Positions 41,062 through 49,428 of a stretch of DNA of 64,000 nt are shown here, one piece after another. This stretch comes from Micromonospora sp. MA102. GTDB lineage: Bacteria > Actinomycetota > Actinomycetes > Mycobacteriales > Micromonosporaceae. Position 1 is the first letter of the stretch, and the number at the start of each line of letters is the position of its first letter. The position numbers were made by a program, and so were the translations under genes. The notes under the pieces are model-generated. The model was not told the DNA's origin. It searched no databases and saw only the letters and a program-made list of their open reading frames with translations. Location of the stretch: the NCBI RefSeq assembly GCF_025460765.1, contig NZ_JAMWEG010000026.1, forward strand, positions 1-64,000, read 5' to 3'.

Positions 41062-41559
41062 TCAGGCGAAGCCGACCCGGTGGCCGCTCGCGGCGTCCAG
41101 GCCCCGGACGGCCAGCGCGGCGTCCAGCGCCGCCACCGTGGCCGCCCAGCCCTTGTCCTCGGCCGAGCCGGGCAGCCCGGCCCGGTCCCGGGCCTGCTCG
41201 ATGTTCTCCACGGTGAGCACACCGTGGGCCACCGGCTTGCCCTCGTCCAGCGCCACCCGGGTCAGCCCCTCGGTGACCGACTGGCAGACGTAGTCGAAGT
41301 GCGCGGTCGCGCCCCGCACCACCACGCCGAGGGCGACCACCACGTCGAACCGCCGGGCCATCGCCTGGGCCACCACGGGCAGCTCGACCGAGCCGGCCAC
41401 CCGGGCCACCACGGACCGCGCGCCGCACGCCTCGGCGGCGGCCACCGCCCGGTCGACCATGTGGTCGGTGAGGTCGCCGTGCCAGCGTGCGGCCACGATG
41501 CCGACGGTCACCCCGCCGGCGTCCACCACGGTCACGCCCGGTTCGCCGAATCCCGCCAT
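41062..41559 (-). CDS. ribH: 6,7-dimethyl-8-ribityllumazine synthase
   Basis: Penultimate enzyme of riboflavin synthesis. The 165-residue protein has GIVAARWHGDLTDHMVDRAV, ARVAGSVELPVVAQAMA, GVVVRGATAHFDYVC (with the catalytic His) and AHGVLTVENIEQARDRAG. It normally forms a 60-mer or pentamer shell. Last gene of the rib operon, two bases after ribBA. Confidence 0.96.
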   Translation of the reverse strand: MAGFGEPGVTVVDAGGVTVGIVAARWHGDLTDHMVDRAVAAAEACGARSVVARVAGSVELPVVAQAMARRFDVVVALGVVVRGATAHFDYVCQSVTEGLTRVALDEGKPVAHGVLTVENIEQARDRAGLPGSAEDKGWAATVAALDAALAVRGLDAASGHRVGFA

Positions 41560-41561
41560 GT

Positions 41562-42830
41562 CTACGCTCCGATCTCGTCGCCGGCGACCGGGCGGCCCAT
41601 CGGCGCCTCGGTCACCTCGTCCAGCCCCTCCAGGAGGTGGCCCATCCGGTCCCGCTTGGTCCGCAGGTAACGCACGTTCTCCGGGTTCGACCGCACGGGC
41701 AGCCCCTCCCGGCCTGTCACCGTGAGGCCGTAGCCCTCCAGGCCGGCCCGCTTGGCCGGGTTGTTGGTCAGCAGCCGCATGGAGCGGACGCCGAGGTCGT
41801 AGAGGATCTGCGCGCCGGTCCCGTAGTCCCGCGCGTCGGCGGGCAGCCCCAGGTCGAGGTTCGCGTCCACCGTGTCCCGGCCCTGGTCCTGGAGCTGGTA
41901 CGCCTGGAGCTTGTGCAGCAGGCCGATGCCGCGCCCCTCGTGCCCGCGCACGTAGAGCACCACCCCGCGCCCCTCCTGGGCCACCCGGGCCAGCGCGGCC
42001 TGCAACTGCGGGCCGCAGTCGCAGCGCAGCGAGCCGAAGACGTCACCGGTGAGGCACTCCGAGTGCACCCGCACCAGCACGTCCCTGCCGTCGCCCAGGT
42101 CGCCCATGACGAGCGCCACGTGCTCGGCGGTGTCGTGCTCGGCGCGGTAGCCGAGCGCCTGGAACACTCCGTACGGGGTGGGCATCCGCGCCTCGGCGAC
42201 CTGCTCGACCTGCTTCTCGGTGCGCCGCCGGTAGGCGATCAGGTCGGCGATGGTGATCAGGGTGAGCCCGTGCTCGGCGCAGAACTTCTCCAGGTCGGGC
42301 AGGCGCATCATGGTGCCGTCGTCGTTGACCAGCTCGCAGAGCACCCCGGCGGGGCGCAGTCCGGCCAGCCGGGTCAGGTCCACGGCCGCCTCGGTGTGCC
42401 CGGGGCGGCGCAGCACGCCGCCCTGGCGGGCCCGCAGCGGCACCACGTGCCCCGGCCGGGCCAGGTCGGTCGGGCCGGTCGACGCGGCGGCGAGCAGCCG
42501 GATGGTGTGCGAGCGGTCGGCCGCGGAGATGCCGGTGCCGACCCCCTCGCGCGCGTCCACGGTCACCGTGTACGCGGTGCCCCGCCGGTCCTGGTTGGTG
42601 TGGTGCATGGGCGGCAGGTCCAGCCGGTCGCACTCGCTCTCGGTGAGCGGCACGCAGATGTAGCCGGAGGTGTAGCGGACCATGAACGCGACCAGCTCCG
42701 GGGTGGCCAGCTCGGCCGCGAAGATCAGGTCGCCCTCGTTCTCCCGGTCCTCGTCGTCGACCACCACGACGGGCCGGCCGGCGGCGATGTCCGCCACCGC
42801 CTGCTCGATGCTGCCGAAGGTGCTGCTCAT
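41562..42830 (-). CDS. ribBA: bifunctional DHBP synthase/GTP cyclohydrolase II
   Basis: A 422-residue fusion that makes both riboflavin precursors. Residues 1-205 are 3,4-dihydroxy-2-butanone-4-phosphate synthase (DDEDRENEGDLIFAAE, GHTEAAVDLTRLAGL); residues 210-405 are GTP cyclohydrolase II (VRVHSECLTGDVFGSLRCDC with the zinc cysteines, GRGIGLLHKLQAYQLQDQG). ATG at 42830 overlaps the ribM stop. Confidence 0.96.
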   Translation of the reverse strand: MSSTFGSIEQAVADIAAGRPVVVVDDEDRENEGDLIFAAELATPELVAFMVRYTSGYICVPLTESECDRLDLPPMHHTNQDRRGTAYTVTVDAREGVGTGISAADRSHTIRLLAAASTGPTDLARPGHVVPLRARQGGVLRRPGHTEAAVDLTRLAGLRPAGVLCELVNDDGTMMRLPDLEKFCAEHGLTLITIADLIAYRRRTEKQVEQVAEARMPTPYGVFQALGYRAEHDTAEHVALVMGDLGDGRDVLVRVHSECLTGDVFGSLRCDCGPQLQAALARVAQEGRGVVLYVRGHEGRGIGLLHKLQAYQLQDQGRDTVDANLDLGLPADARDYGTGAQILYDLGVRSMRLLTNNPAKRAGLEGYGLTVTGREGLPVRSNPENVRYLRTKRDRMGHLLEGLDEVTEAPMGRPVAGDEIGA

Positions 42831-43525
42831 GCCACGGCCTCCGAGTACGTCGGCGGGATCGGGGTGCGGGCGGGCGGGGTCGCCCGGGAGGTGCGCCACC
42901 AGGCGTACAGGCCGGCGAGGCAGAACCCGCCGTAGACCAGGTACATGGCGGCCGAGGGGTAGAAGCCGCCCTGGAGCAGCAGCGGCACGCCGACCGCGTC
43001 CACGGCGATCCAGATCAGCCAGAACTCCACCCAGCCGCGGGCCATGCCGTAGGTGGCGAGGAGGCTGCCGACCAGGATCCAGGCGTCCGGCAGCGGCCCC
43101 CACGAGCCGAGGGCGGCGAGCACCGGGTAGGCGGCCGCGGTGCCGACCGCCGCGGCGGCGAGCAGGCCGAGCCGCTCCCGCCCGGTGGCCCAGCGCGGGA
43201 CGACCGCCGGCTGCTCCCCGCCGCCGGAGCGGCGGTTGCGCGACCAGCGCCACCAGCCGTAGACGCTGACCGCGAAGAAGAAGACCTGCCGGCCCGCCTG
43301 GCCGTAGAGGTCGTGCGCCTGCGGGGTGGCGAACACCCCGCCCAGGAAGACGGTGAACAGCAGCGCGTTGCCGATCATGCCGACCGGCCAGGCCCAGACC
43401 ACCCGGCGCAGCCCGAGCAGCGCCGAGGCGAGGCCGAAGACGTTGCCGACGATCTCCCGCACCAGCACCGGCGAGCCGGCCACGTGCACCTGGGCGTCGA
43501 GCAGCCAGCCGAGCGGGCCGGTCAC
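42827..43525 (-). CDS. ribM: PnuC-family riboflavin transporter (RibM type)
   Basis: A 232-residue membrane protein with about seven helices and the PnuC pattern (EIVGNVFGLASALLGLRR, WPVGMIGNALLFTVFLGG, YGWWRWSRN, WILVGSLLATYGMA). PnuC proteins usually carry nicotinamide riboside, but a member inside an FMN-riboswitch rib operon between ribE and ribBA corresponds to RibM, a known riboflavin facilitator in actinobacteria. GTG start follows GGAGGTG and overlaps ribE. Confidence 0.85.
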   Translation of the reverse strand: MTGPLGWLLDAQVHVAGSPVLVREIVGNVFGLASALLGLRRVVWAWPVGMIGNALLFTVFLGGVFATPQAHDLYGQAGRQVFFFAVSVYGWWRWSRNRRSGGGEQPAVVPRWATGRERLGLLAAAAVGTAAAYPVLAALGSWGPLPDAWILVGSLLATYGMARGWVEFWLIWIAVDAVGVPLLLQGGFYPSAAMYLVYGGFCLAGLYAWWRTSRATPPARTPIPPTYSEAVA

Positions 43526-44133
43526 CGGGCACCTCCGGCCGCGCGCTCGCCGAGCAGCCGCTCGACGTACTTGGCCAGCACGTCCACCTCGAGGTTGACC
43601 GGGTCGCCGACGCCCTTGGCGCCGAGGGTGGTGAGCTTGAGGGTGGTGGGGATCAGCCCGACCGAGAACCAGTCGTCGCCGACCTCCGCGACGGTCAGCG
43701 AGATGCCGTCGACGGTGATCGAGCCCTTCTCCACCACGTAGCGGGACAGCCCGGCGGGCAGCCGGAAGCGGACCGTCTCCCACTGGGCGGCCGGCTCCCG
43801 GGACAGCAGCTCGCCGACGCCGTCGACGTGCCCCTGCACCAGGTGGCCACCGAGGCGGCTGTTCAGCGCCGCGGCCCGCTCCAGGTTGACCGGGTCGCCG
43901 GGGCGCAGCGCGCCGAGCGCGGTGCGGCGCAGCGTCTCGCCCATCACGTCGGCGGTGAAGGTCCCGCCGTCGACGTCGACCACGGTGAGACAGACCCCGT
44001 TGACCGCGATGGAGTCACCGTGCCGGGCGTCCGAGGTGACCAGCGGGCCGCGGACCGCGACCAGCGCCGAGTCACCCCCGGTCTCCGTGGTCCGGACGAT
44101 CTCGCCCAGTTCCTCGACGATGCCGGTGAACAT
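43522..44133 (-). CDS. ribE: riboflavin synthase alpha subunit
   Basis: Dismutates two lumazine molecules into riboflavin. The 203-residue protein has two lumazine-binding repeats: MFTGIVEELGEIVRTTE with VNGVCLTVVDVDG, and GHLVQGHVDGVGELLSREPA with ITVDGISLTVAEV. It lies one base after ribD. Confidence 0.96.
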   Translation of the reverse strand: MFTGIVEELGEIVRTTETGGDSALVAVRGPLVTSDARHGDSIAVNGVCLTVVDVDGGTFTADVMGETLRRTALGALRPGDPVNLERAAALNSRLGGHLVQGHVDGVGELLSREPAAQWETVRFRLPAGLSRYVVEKGSITVDGISLTVAEVGDDWFSVGLIPTTLKLTTLGAKGVGDPVNLEVDVLAKYVERLLGERAAGGAR

Positions 44134-44134
44134 G

Positions 44135-45196
44135 TCAGGCCTCCCTCTTCCGGGGCAGCGCGGTGATCCGCAGGTCGGGACCGATCTGCGTAACGTCGGT
44201 GAGCTCCAGGTCGATGGCGTCGGCGATGGTGGTCACGCCGGCGTCCAGCAGCGCGGTCGGGCCGGCGCCGAGCAGCTTCGGCGCGACGTACCCGACGATC
44301 TTGTCGACGAGGCCGGCGGCGAGGAACGCGCCGGCCAGGGTGGGGCCGCCTTCCAGCAGCGCGGCCCGCACGCCGCGGTGGTGCAGCTCCGCGAGCAGCG
44401 CCGCGAGGTCGACCCGGCCGTCCGGGCCGGCGCCGACCTCCGCGGCGGTCGCCACCCAGGTGCGGGCGGCGCCGTCGCGGACCCGGGCCTGCGCCGGGGT
44501 ACGCCCCGAGCTGTCCACCACCACCCGCAGCGGCTGCCGGATGGCCATGGTGCCGTCGCGCAGGTTGCGGGCCGTGAGCCGGGGGTCGTCGGCGAGCACG
44601 GTGCCCACCCCGGCGATCACCGCGTCGACGGTGCCGCGCAGGGCGTGCACGTCGATCCGGGCCGCCTCCGAGGTGATCCACATGCTGGTGCCGTCGGCCG
44701 CGGCGGAGCGCCCGTCGAGGGTGGCCGCGTACTTCCAGATGAGGTACGGCCAGCCGCGGCGCATCGAGGTGAGCCAGGCGATGTTGCCGGCCTCGGCCTC
44801 GTCGGCGCGTACCCCGACCTCGACCTGGACGCCGGCGGCGCGCAGGGTGGCCGCGCCGCCGGAGGCGACCGGGTTGGGGTCCGGGACGGCGACCACCACG
44901 CGGGCGACGCCGGCGGCGATGAGCGCGTGGCTGCAGGGGCCGGTGCGGCCGGTGTGGTCGCAGGGTTCCAGGGTGACCACGGCGGTGCCGCCGTCGGCCC
45001 GCTTGCCGGCCTGGGCCAGCGCGACGATCTCGGCGTGCGGGCCGCCCGCGTAGGCGTGGAAGCCCTCGCCGACGACCTCGCCGTCGGCGTCCAGCAGGAC
45101 GCAGCCGACGACGGGGTTGGGGCTGGTGGCGCCGAGCCCGCGGGTGGCCAGCGCGATCGCGCGACGCATCGCCTCGTCCACGGAGACGCTCGCCAT
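44135..45196 (-). CDS. ribD: bifunctional deaminase/reductase for riboflavin synthesis
   Basis: A 353-residue protein. The N-terminal zinc deaminase (about 1-145) shows HAEIVALAQAG and TLEPCDHTGRTGPCSHAL with the metal Cys pair; the C-terminal reductase (about 150-350) has KYAATLDGRSAAADGTSMWI and EGGPTLAGAFLAAGLVDK. ATG at 45196 is the conserved start; the frame stays open far upstream into the riboswitch but that is non-coding. First gene of ribD-E-M-BA-H. Confidence 0.95.
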   Translation of the reverse strand: MASVSVDEAMRRAIALATRGLGATSPNPVVGCVLLDADGEVVGEGFHAYAGGPHAEIVALAQAGKRADGGTAVVTLEPCDHTGRTGPCSHALIAAGVARVVVAVPDPNPVASGGAATLRAAGVQVEVGVRADEAEAGNIAWLTSMRRGWPYLIWKYAATLDGRSAAADGTSMWITSEAARIDVHALRGTVDAVIAGVGTVLADDPRLTARNLRDGTMAIRQPLRVVVDSSGRTPAQARVRDGAARTWVATAAEVGAGPDGRVDLAALLAELHHRGVRAALLEGGPTLAGAFLAAGLVDKIVGYVAPKLLGAGPTALLDAGVTTIADAIDLELTDVTQIGPDLRITALPRKREA

Positions 45197-45371
45197 CGCC
45201 AGCCCTGCCCTCTCGCTCGCCGGTAGCGCGCGGGCGGGTCGGGGACAGAACGGCACGGGTGCCGCGGACACGCGGCGGCGGAGATCCGGGGACGGCAGAG
45301 CCGACCCCGGGGAGCCCACGCGGCGGCTGAGGGTACTCAGCGCCCGGTAGGGCTCTCCCCCGTCCCGCGCG
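45197..45371 (-). promoter_or_regulatory. expression platform between FMN riboswitch and ribD
   Basis: These 175 bases link the aptamer to the ribD start. They are GC-rich and begin with GCGCGCGGGACGGGGGAGAG just after the aptamer. No classic hairpin plus U-tract was found, so control may act on translation or through Rho. Confidence 0.5.
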
Positions 45372-45537
45372 CTGTCTCCCATCCGGACTTTCTGGGGGCG
45401 GACGAGCCGCACCCCAACCGTCGGCCCCGGATTCTCACCAGGTCCACCGTCCGGCCGAAGCCATCCGGGTCGCGGGCTTACCACGGTCGGACCGTGGATC
45501 ACCGCCGGTTCGGAATTTCACCGAGCCCCGCCAGCGC
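45372..45537 (-). ncRNA. FMN riboswitch (RFN element)
   Basis: Minus-strand aptamer of the rib operon. Conserved segments appear in order: GGTGAAATTCCGAACCGGCG, AAGCCCGCGA, GGTGAGAATCCGGGGCCGAC and AGTCCGGATGGGAGA. It binds FMN and should shut down the rib genes, including the transporter gene ribM, when flavin is plentiful. The 83 bases upstream, up to the GGDEF gene end, must contain the promoter; TGTAAGACT near 45558 is a weak -10 candidate. Confidence 0.95.
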
Positions 45538-45620
45538 GTGGTGGGTACACCGGAAGTCTTACACGGCGGGCGGCGGGTCGCGCCACAGACGCGAGCTACC
45601 TCACAACGAAGGACGGATCG

Positions 45621-46577
45621 TCACGTCACGCCCCGGCGGCGGTCGACCGCGACGTACGAGCCGGGTTGGCTCTTGGCGACCGTCTTCATCTCGGAGGCCA
45701 CGGCGATCGCCTCCAGGGGATCCGTGAAGCGTTTGCCCGCGTCGGAGAGGGAGACCCCGATCGAGAGGGTCACCAGCGCGGCCCGGCGGATGTTGCCCCG
45801 GCGGTCCTTGAGCTCGACGAAGCCGCGCTCCCGGTCGGTCGGGTCGTAGAGCGCGTCGGCGGCCTTCTCGAAGTCGACCACGGCCCGGCTGGTCAGCGGC
45901 CGGACCTGGGACGGTGTGCACACGATGACGAAGTCGTCGCCGCCGACGTGGCCGAGGAAGGCCGGCGGCAGGCCGATCGAGACCACCGCCCGGTGCAGGC
46001 TGCGGGCCAGGGCCGAGATGAACTCGTCACCGCGGACGAAGCCGTAGCGGTCGTTGACGCTCTTGAAGCGGTCGATGTCGATGTAGCCGACGGCGTAGTC
46101 GACGCCGCTGCGCACCCGGTCGCTGATCTCCCGCCGGATCCGGCTGTTGCCGGGCAGCCCGGTCAGCGGGGAGACCTCCCGGAACTCCTTGTTGCGGCGC
46201 AGGGTGGAGCTGACCCGGGCGACCAGCTCGGCGGTGTCGAAGGGCTTGACCAGGTAGTCGTCGGCGCCCGCGCTGAGGCCGTTGACCTTGTCGGAGGTCA
46301 TCCCCTTGGCGGTCAGCATGATCACCGGCAGGGCCGAGGTCATCGGGTCGGCGCGCAGCCGGCGGGTCAGCTCCAGGCCGTCGATCCGCGGCATCATGAG
46401 GTCGACCACGGCCAGGTCCGGCCGGTGCCGCTCGATGACCTCCAGGGCCTCCTGGCCGTCGCCGGCGTGCAGCACCTCGAAGCCGTGCAGCCGGAGGTTG
46501 AACTCGACGAAGCGGGCGATGTCCTCGTCGTCGTCGACGACCAGGATGACGTCGGGTCGGTCGCCGGCCGGCTCCAT
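45621..46577 (-). CDS. response regulator with GGDEF domain (GGDDF)
   Basis: A 318-residue protein. Residues 9-125 are a receiver domain with acidic pocket DDD (15-17), phospho-acceptor Asp59 and Lys111. Residues 135-300 are a GGDEF-type domain whose signature reads GGDDF (212-216), an acceptable variant of GG[D/E]EF, but the RxxD inhibitory site upstream is absent. It should make cyclic di-GMP if active. No histidine kinase is nearby. It follows rpe by one base, so it may share its transcript. Confidence 0.85.
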   Translation of the reverse strand: MEPAGDRPDVILVVDDDEDIARFVEFNLRLHGFEVLHAGDGQEALEVIERHRPDLAVVDLMMPRIDGLELTRRLRADPMTSALPVIMLTAKGMTSDKVNGLSAGADDYLVKPFDTAELVARVSSTLRRNKEFREVSPLTGLPGNSRIRREISDRVRSGVDYAVGYIDIDRFKSVNDRYGFVRGDEFISALARSLHRAVVSIGLPPAFLGHVGGDDFVIVCTPSQVRPLTSRAVVDFEKAADALYDPTDRERGFVELKDRRGNIRRAALVTLSIGVSLSDAGKRFTDPLEAIAVASEMKTVAKSQPGSYVAVDRRRGVT

Positions 46578-46578
46578 G

Positions 46579-47259
46579 TCAGGCTCCGGTCGCCGCGCGT
46601 TCCGCCAGGCCGCGCAGCCGGCGGACCGCCTCGGCCGGGTCGTCGGCGCCGTAGACCGCGGTGCCGGCCACGAAGGCGTCGGCGCCCGCCGCGGCGGCCT
46701 GTTCGATGGTGTCCGCGGCGATCCCGCCGTCCACCTCGATGCGCAGCTCCAGGTGGCCGCTCGCGACGTGCCCTCGGGCGGCGCGCACCTTGTCGAGCAG
46801 TTGGGGGATGAACCGCTGGCCGCCGAAGCCGGCCTTGATCGTCATGATCAGCAGCGTGTCGAAGCTAGGCAGCAGGTCCAGGTACGGCTCGATCGGGGTG
46901 TCCCGGTCGATCGCCAGCCCCGCCTTCGCACCGGCCGAGCGCAGGTCCTTGGCCAGCGCCACCGGGTCGTCGCACGCCTCGGCGTGGAACGTCACGTTGT
47001 ACGCCCCGGCGTCGGCGTATCCGGGCGCCCAGCGGCGCGGATCCTCGATCATGAGGTGCACGTCGAAGGGAAGCTGGGTGGCCGCCCGCAGGCTCTGCAC
47101 CACCGGCAGCCCGATGGTCAGGTTGGGCACGAAGTGGTTGTCCATGACGTCCACGTGCAACCAGTCCGCGGCGTGCTCGACGGCGCGGACCTCGTCGGCG
47201 AGGCGTGCGAAGTCGGCGGCCAGGATGCTGGGCGCGATGATCAGCGGCGGTACGGTCAC
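46579..47259 (-). CDS. rpe: ribulose-phosphate 3-epimerase
   Basis: Pentose phosphate enzyme interconverting ribulose-5-P and xylulose-5-P. The 226-residue TIM barrel shows APSILAADFARLADEV, WLHVDVMDNHFVPNLTIGLP, HLMIEDPRRW, LLIMTIKAGFGGQRFIPQLL and EVDGGIAADTIEQAAAAGAD. GTG start. It opens a two-gene unit with the GGDEF protein and is divergent from the lipoprotein genes. Confidence 0.95.
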   Translation of the reverse strand: MTVPPLIIAPSILAADFARLADEVRAVEHAADWLHVDVMDNHFVPNLTIGLPVVQSLRAATQLPFDVHLMIEDPRRWAPGYADAGAYNVTFHAEACDDPVALAKDLRSAGAKAGLAIDRDTPIEPYLDLLPSFDTLLIMTIKAGFGGQRFIPQLLDKVRAARGHVASGHLELRIEVDGGIAADTIEQAAAAGADAFVAGTAVYGADDPAEAVRRLRGLAERAATGA

Positions 47260-47518
47260 CGGGCCAGTGTACGAAGGCGGTCACCCGGCGTCCGCAGCGC
47301 GGCTCCGCCGGCATCCCGCTGTGACCCGGCCGTGACCCGGCGTGCAGAATCGGCCGGCCGGGCGCGGAAAGTCGGCACGAAAAGCCATCCGCGACTGGCC
47401 GAACGATCGAAACAGGACGAAACTCCTACAGGGACTGTCACATATGCTGCACGCCCGGTCGCGCGGAACACCGCACGGACCGCGGCGACCGGCTGTCATC
47501 TCCCGGGAAGGGCGGACG
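47260..47518 (+). promoter_or_regulatory. divergent promoter region of rpe and the first lipoprotein
   Basis: 259 bases with no gene. On the plus strand TATGCTGCAC (-10 candidate TATGCT at 47443-47448) is shared with the region before the second lipoprotein (48420-48425), so it is probably a promoter element. No convincing -35 accompanies it. Confidence 0.35.
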
Positions 47519-48406
47519 ATGCGACGGTGGCTCCTGGCGCTGGCGCTGGCCGGCACGGCGACGGTGGTCCTGACCGGCTGTGTCCCACCGCACCGGGCCG
47601 ACGGGGACCTCACCGACGACTGGGCCGCGCTGCCGGCGCCGCGTCTGTTCGTTCCCGCCACGGACGCCTGCCTGTCCCGGCTCACCCCCGTGGTGCAGGC
47701 CGCCACCTACGAGACGGTCGACTGTGCCGGCAGCCATCTGGCCGAGACCGTGCACGTCGGCACCTTCACCGGGCCGGCGGCGCAGGGCGCGCGGCCGGAG
47801 CCGGGCTCGCCCGGGCTGCGCACCGCCCGCGCCGAGTGCGACCAGCGGGCCCGGGAGGTGATCGGCGGGGACTGGCACTCGGCCCGACTCACCCTGAACA
47901 TCGCGCTGCCCTCGGTGACCGCGTGGGTGAGCGGGGCCCGCTGGTTCCGCTGCGACCTGGCCGAGACTGACAGCATCGACAACACCCGGCCCGTCAACCG
48001 GGTGGGCAGCCTGCGGGGCGCCATGGTGGGCGACAGCCCGCTGGTGCACCGCTGTTTCGACCCGAAGCTGATCGGCGACAACCTGAACTACATGGCCCCG
48101 GTGCTCTGCACGGAGCCGCACCGGGCCGAGTTCGTCGGCGTCTTCGAGGAACGCGACATGAGCTGGGCGGACTTCAGCCGGTCCGCCGCGCAGGTACACC
48201 GCCGCTGCATGGCGCTGATCGCCGCCTTCGCCGCGGTGCCGAACAACGCCGACCTGCCGTACCGGGCCGGTTCGATCTTCTACCCGCCGTCGCAGCGGGA
48301 GTGGGAGGAGGGCGACCGGGGGGTGCGCTGTTTCCTGTGGAGCGACGACCGGAAGCTGACCCGGTCGATGCGCGGGGCCGGCCCGGAGGGACTACCCGTC
48401 AGCTGA
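47519..48406 (+). CDS. septum-formation-family lipoprotein (first copy)
   Basis: A 295-residue secreted lipoprotein: signal MRRWLLALALAGTATVVLTGC with lipobox LTGC (Cys21). The mature part has two halves resembling the Septum_form domain, each with a Cys and HxAExxxVG pattern, as in CAGSHLAETVHVGTF and CTEPHRAEFVGVFEE. Actinobacterial members are linked by name to septum formation but their function is poorly defined. ATG at 47519 follows GGGAAGGGCGG. Confidence 0.75.
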   Translation: MRRWLLALALAGTATVVLTGCVPPHRADGDLTDDWAALPAPRLFVPATDACLSRLTPVVQAATYETVDCAGSHLAETVHVGTFTGPAAQGARPEPGSPGLRTARAECDQRAREVIGGDWHSARLTLNIALPSVTAWVSGARWFRCDLAETDSIDNTRPVNRVGSLRGAMVGDSPLVHRCFDPKLIGDNLNYMAPVLCTEPHRAEFVGVFEERDMSWADFSRSAAQVHRRCMALIAAFAAVPNNADLPYRAGSIFYPPSQREWEEGDRGVRCFLWSDDRKLTRSMRGAGPEGLPVS

Positions 48407-48494
48407 GCCCCCGGTGTCGTATGCTGCACCGCCGAGGCGTACCCGGTGCTCCGCGCCGGTCGGGCGACCACGGACGACGGGGAGGTCGGTCGGG

Positions 48495-49385
48495 ATGCGG
48501 CGATGGTGGGCGGCGGTCGCCGTGGGTGTCACGGCGGTGTTGGCGCTCGGCGGCTGCGGCGCGCCGGCCGGGGTCGACCGCGACCTGGCCGACGACTGGC
48601 CCGCCCTCGGCGCCCCGGTGGCCTTCGTGCCCCAGGCCGGCGCCTGCCACCCCACCGTCCAGGACGTCGGCTACCTCAGCGGCTGGAACCCGGTGGACTG
48701 CGCCGCCGCGCACCGCGCCGAGACGCTGTACGTGGGCACCCTGACCGGCCCGGACGCCGGACGCGGCACTCCCCCGCGGGCCGGGTCGTCCGGCGCCCGG
48801 ACCGCGCACGCCGCGTGCGCCACGCAGGTCAACAAGGCGGTCGGTGCCGAGTGGCGCTCGGGGCGGCTGCGGCTGTCGGTGGTCTTCCCCTCGGCCCTGG
48901 CCTGGACGGGCGGGGCCCGCTGGTTCCGTTGCGACGCCTCCGAGGTGGCCAGCCTGGACGACGGCAGCGTCATCGCGCGCCGCGGCAGCCTGCGCAACGC
49001 CTTGAAGCCGGGCTCGCCGCTGGCGCTGGGCTGCTTCAACCCGAAACTCAGCAAGGACGACGTGGAGGAGATGCGGCCGGTCGCCTGCACCGCCAAGCAC
49101 CACGCCGAGTTCGTCGGGGTCTACCGGTTCCCCGACCTCAGCTACGCCGAGTTCCAGCGCACCACGCTGCGGGCGCACAAGGGCTGCCGGGGGCTGATCG
49201 CGAAGTACGTGAAGGTGCCGAACAACAGCGACATGGCCTACCGCGCCGGCACGATCATCTACCACCCCTACGAGGAGGAGTGGCAGGACGGCGACCGCGG
49301 CGTGCAGTGCTTCCTCTGGGTCGAGGACCGGACGCTGACCCGCTCCCTCAAGGGCGGCGGCAGCAAGGCGCTGCCGGTCACCTGA
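48495..49385 (+). CDS. septum-formation-family lipoprotein (second copy)
   Basis: A 296-residue tandem paralogue. Signal MRRWWAAVAVGVTAVLALGGC has lipobox LGGC. The two half-domains repeat the pattern CAAAHRAETLYVGTLTG and CTAKHHAEFVGVYRF; GARWFRCD and GDRGVQCFLW are nearly the same as in the first copy. It lies 88 bases after the first and ends at a strong bidirectional terminator. Confidence 0.75.
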   Translation: MRRWWAAVAVGVTAVLALGGCGAPAGVDRDLADDWPALGAPVAFVPQAGACHPTVQDVGYLSGWNPVDCAAAHRAETLYVGTLTGPDAGRGTPPRAGSSGARTAHAACATQVNKAVGAEWRSGRLRLSVVFPSALAWTGGARWFRCDASEVASLDDGSVIARRGSLRNALKPGSPLALGCFNPKLSKDDVEEMRPVACTAKHHAEFVGVYRFPDLSYAEFQRTTLRAHKGCRGLIAKYVKVPNNSDMAYRAGTIIYHPYEEEWQDGDRGVQCFLWVEDRTLTRSLKGGGSKALPVT

Positions 49386-49393
49386 GCGGGAAC

Positions 49394-49417
49394 GGGGTGG
49401 GCCCGCGGGCCCACCCC
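49394..49417. terminator. bidirectional terminator between lipoprotein and M28 peptidase
   Basis: A perfect 11-base stem (GGGGTGGGCCC with GGGCCCACCCC) with a 2-base centre lies between the converging genes, 8 bases after one stop and 11 before the other. Confidence 0.75.
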
Positions 49418-49428
49418 GCCCGGGTCGC

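Noticed and set aside
42827..43525. Calling the PnuC-family gene a nicotinamide riboside transporter
   Set aside because: Its position between ribE and ribBA under an FMN riboswitch fits the RibM riboflavin transporter better.
45197..45502. Upstream in-frame extension of ribD
   Set aside because: The extension runs through the FMN riboswitch, a folded RNA, and the conserved protein starts at 45196.
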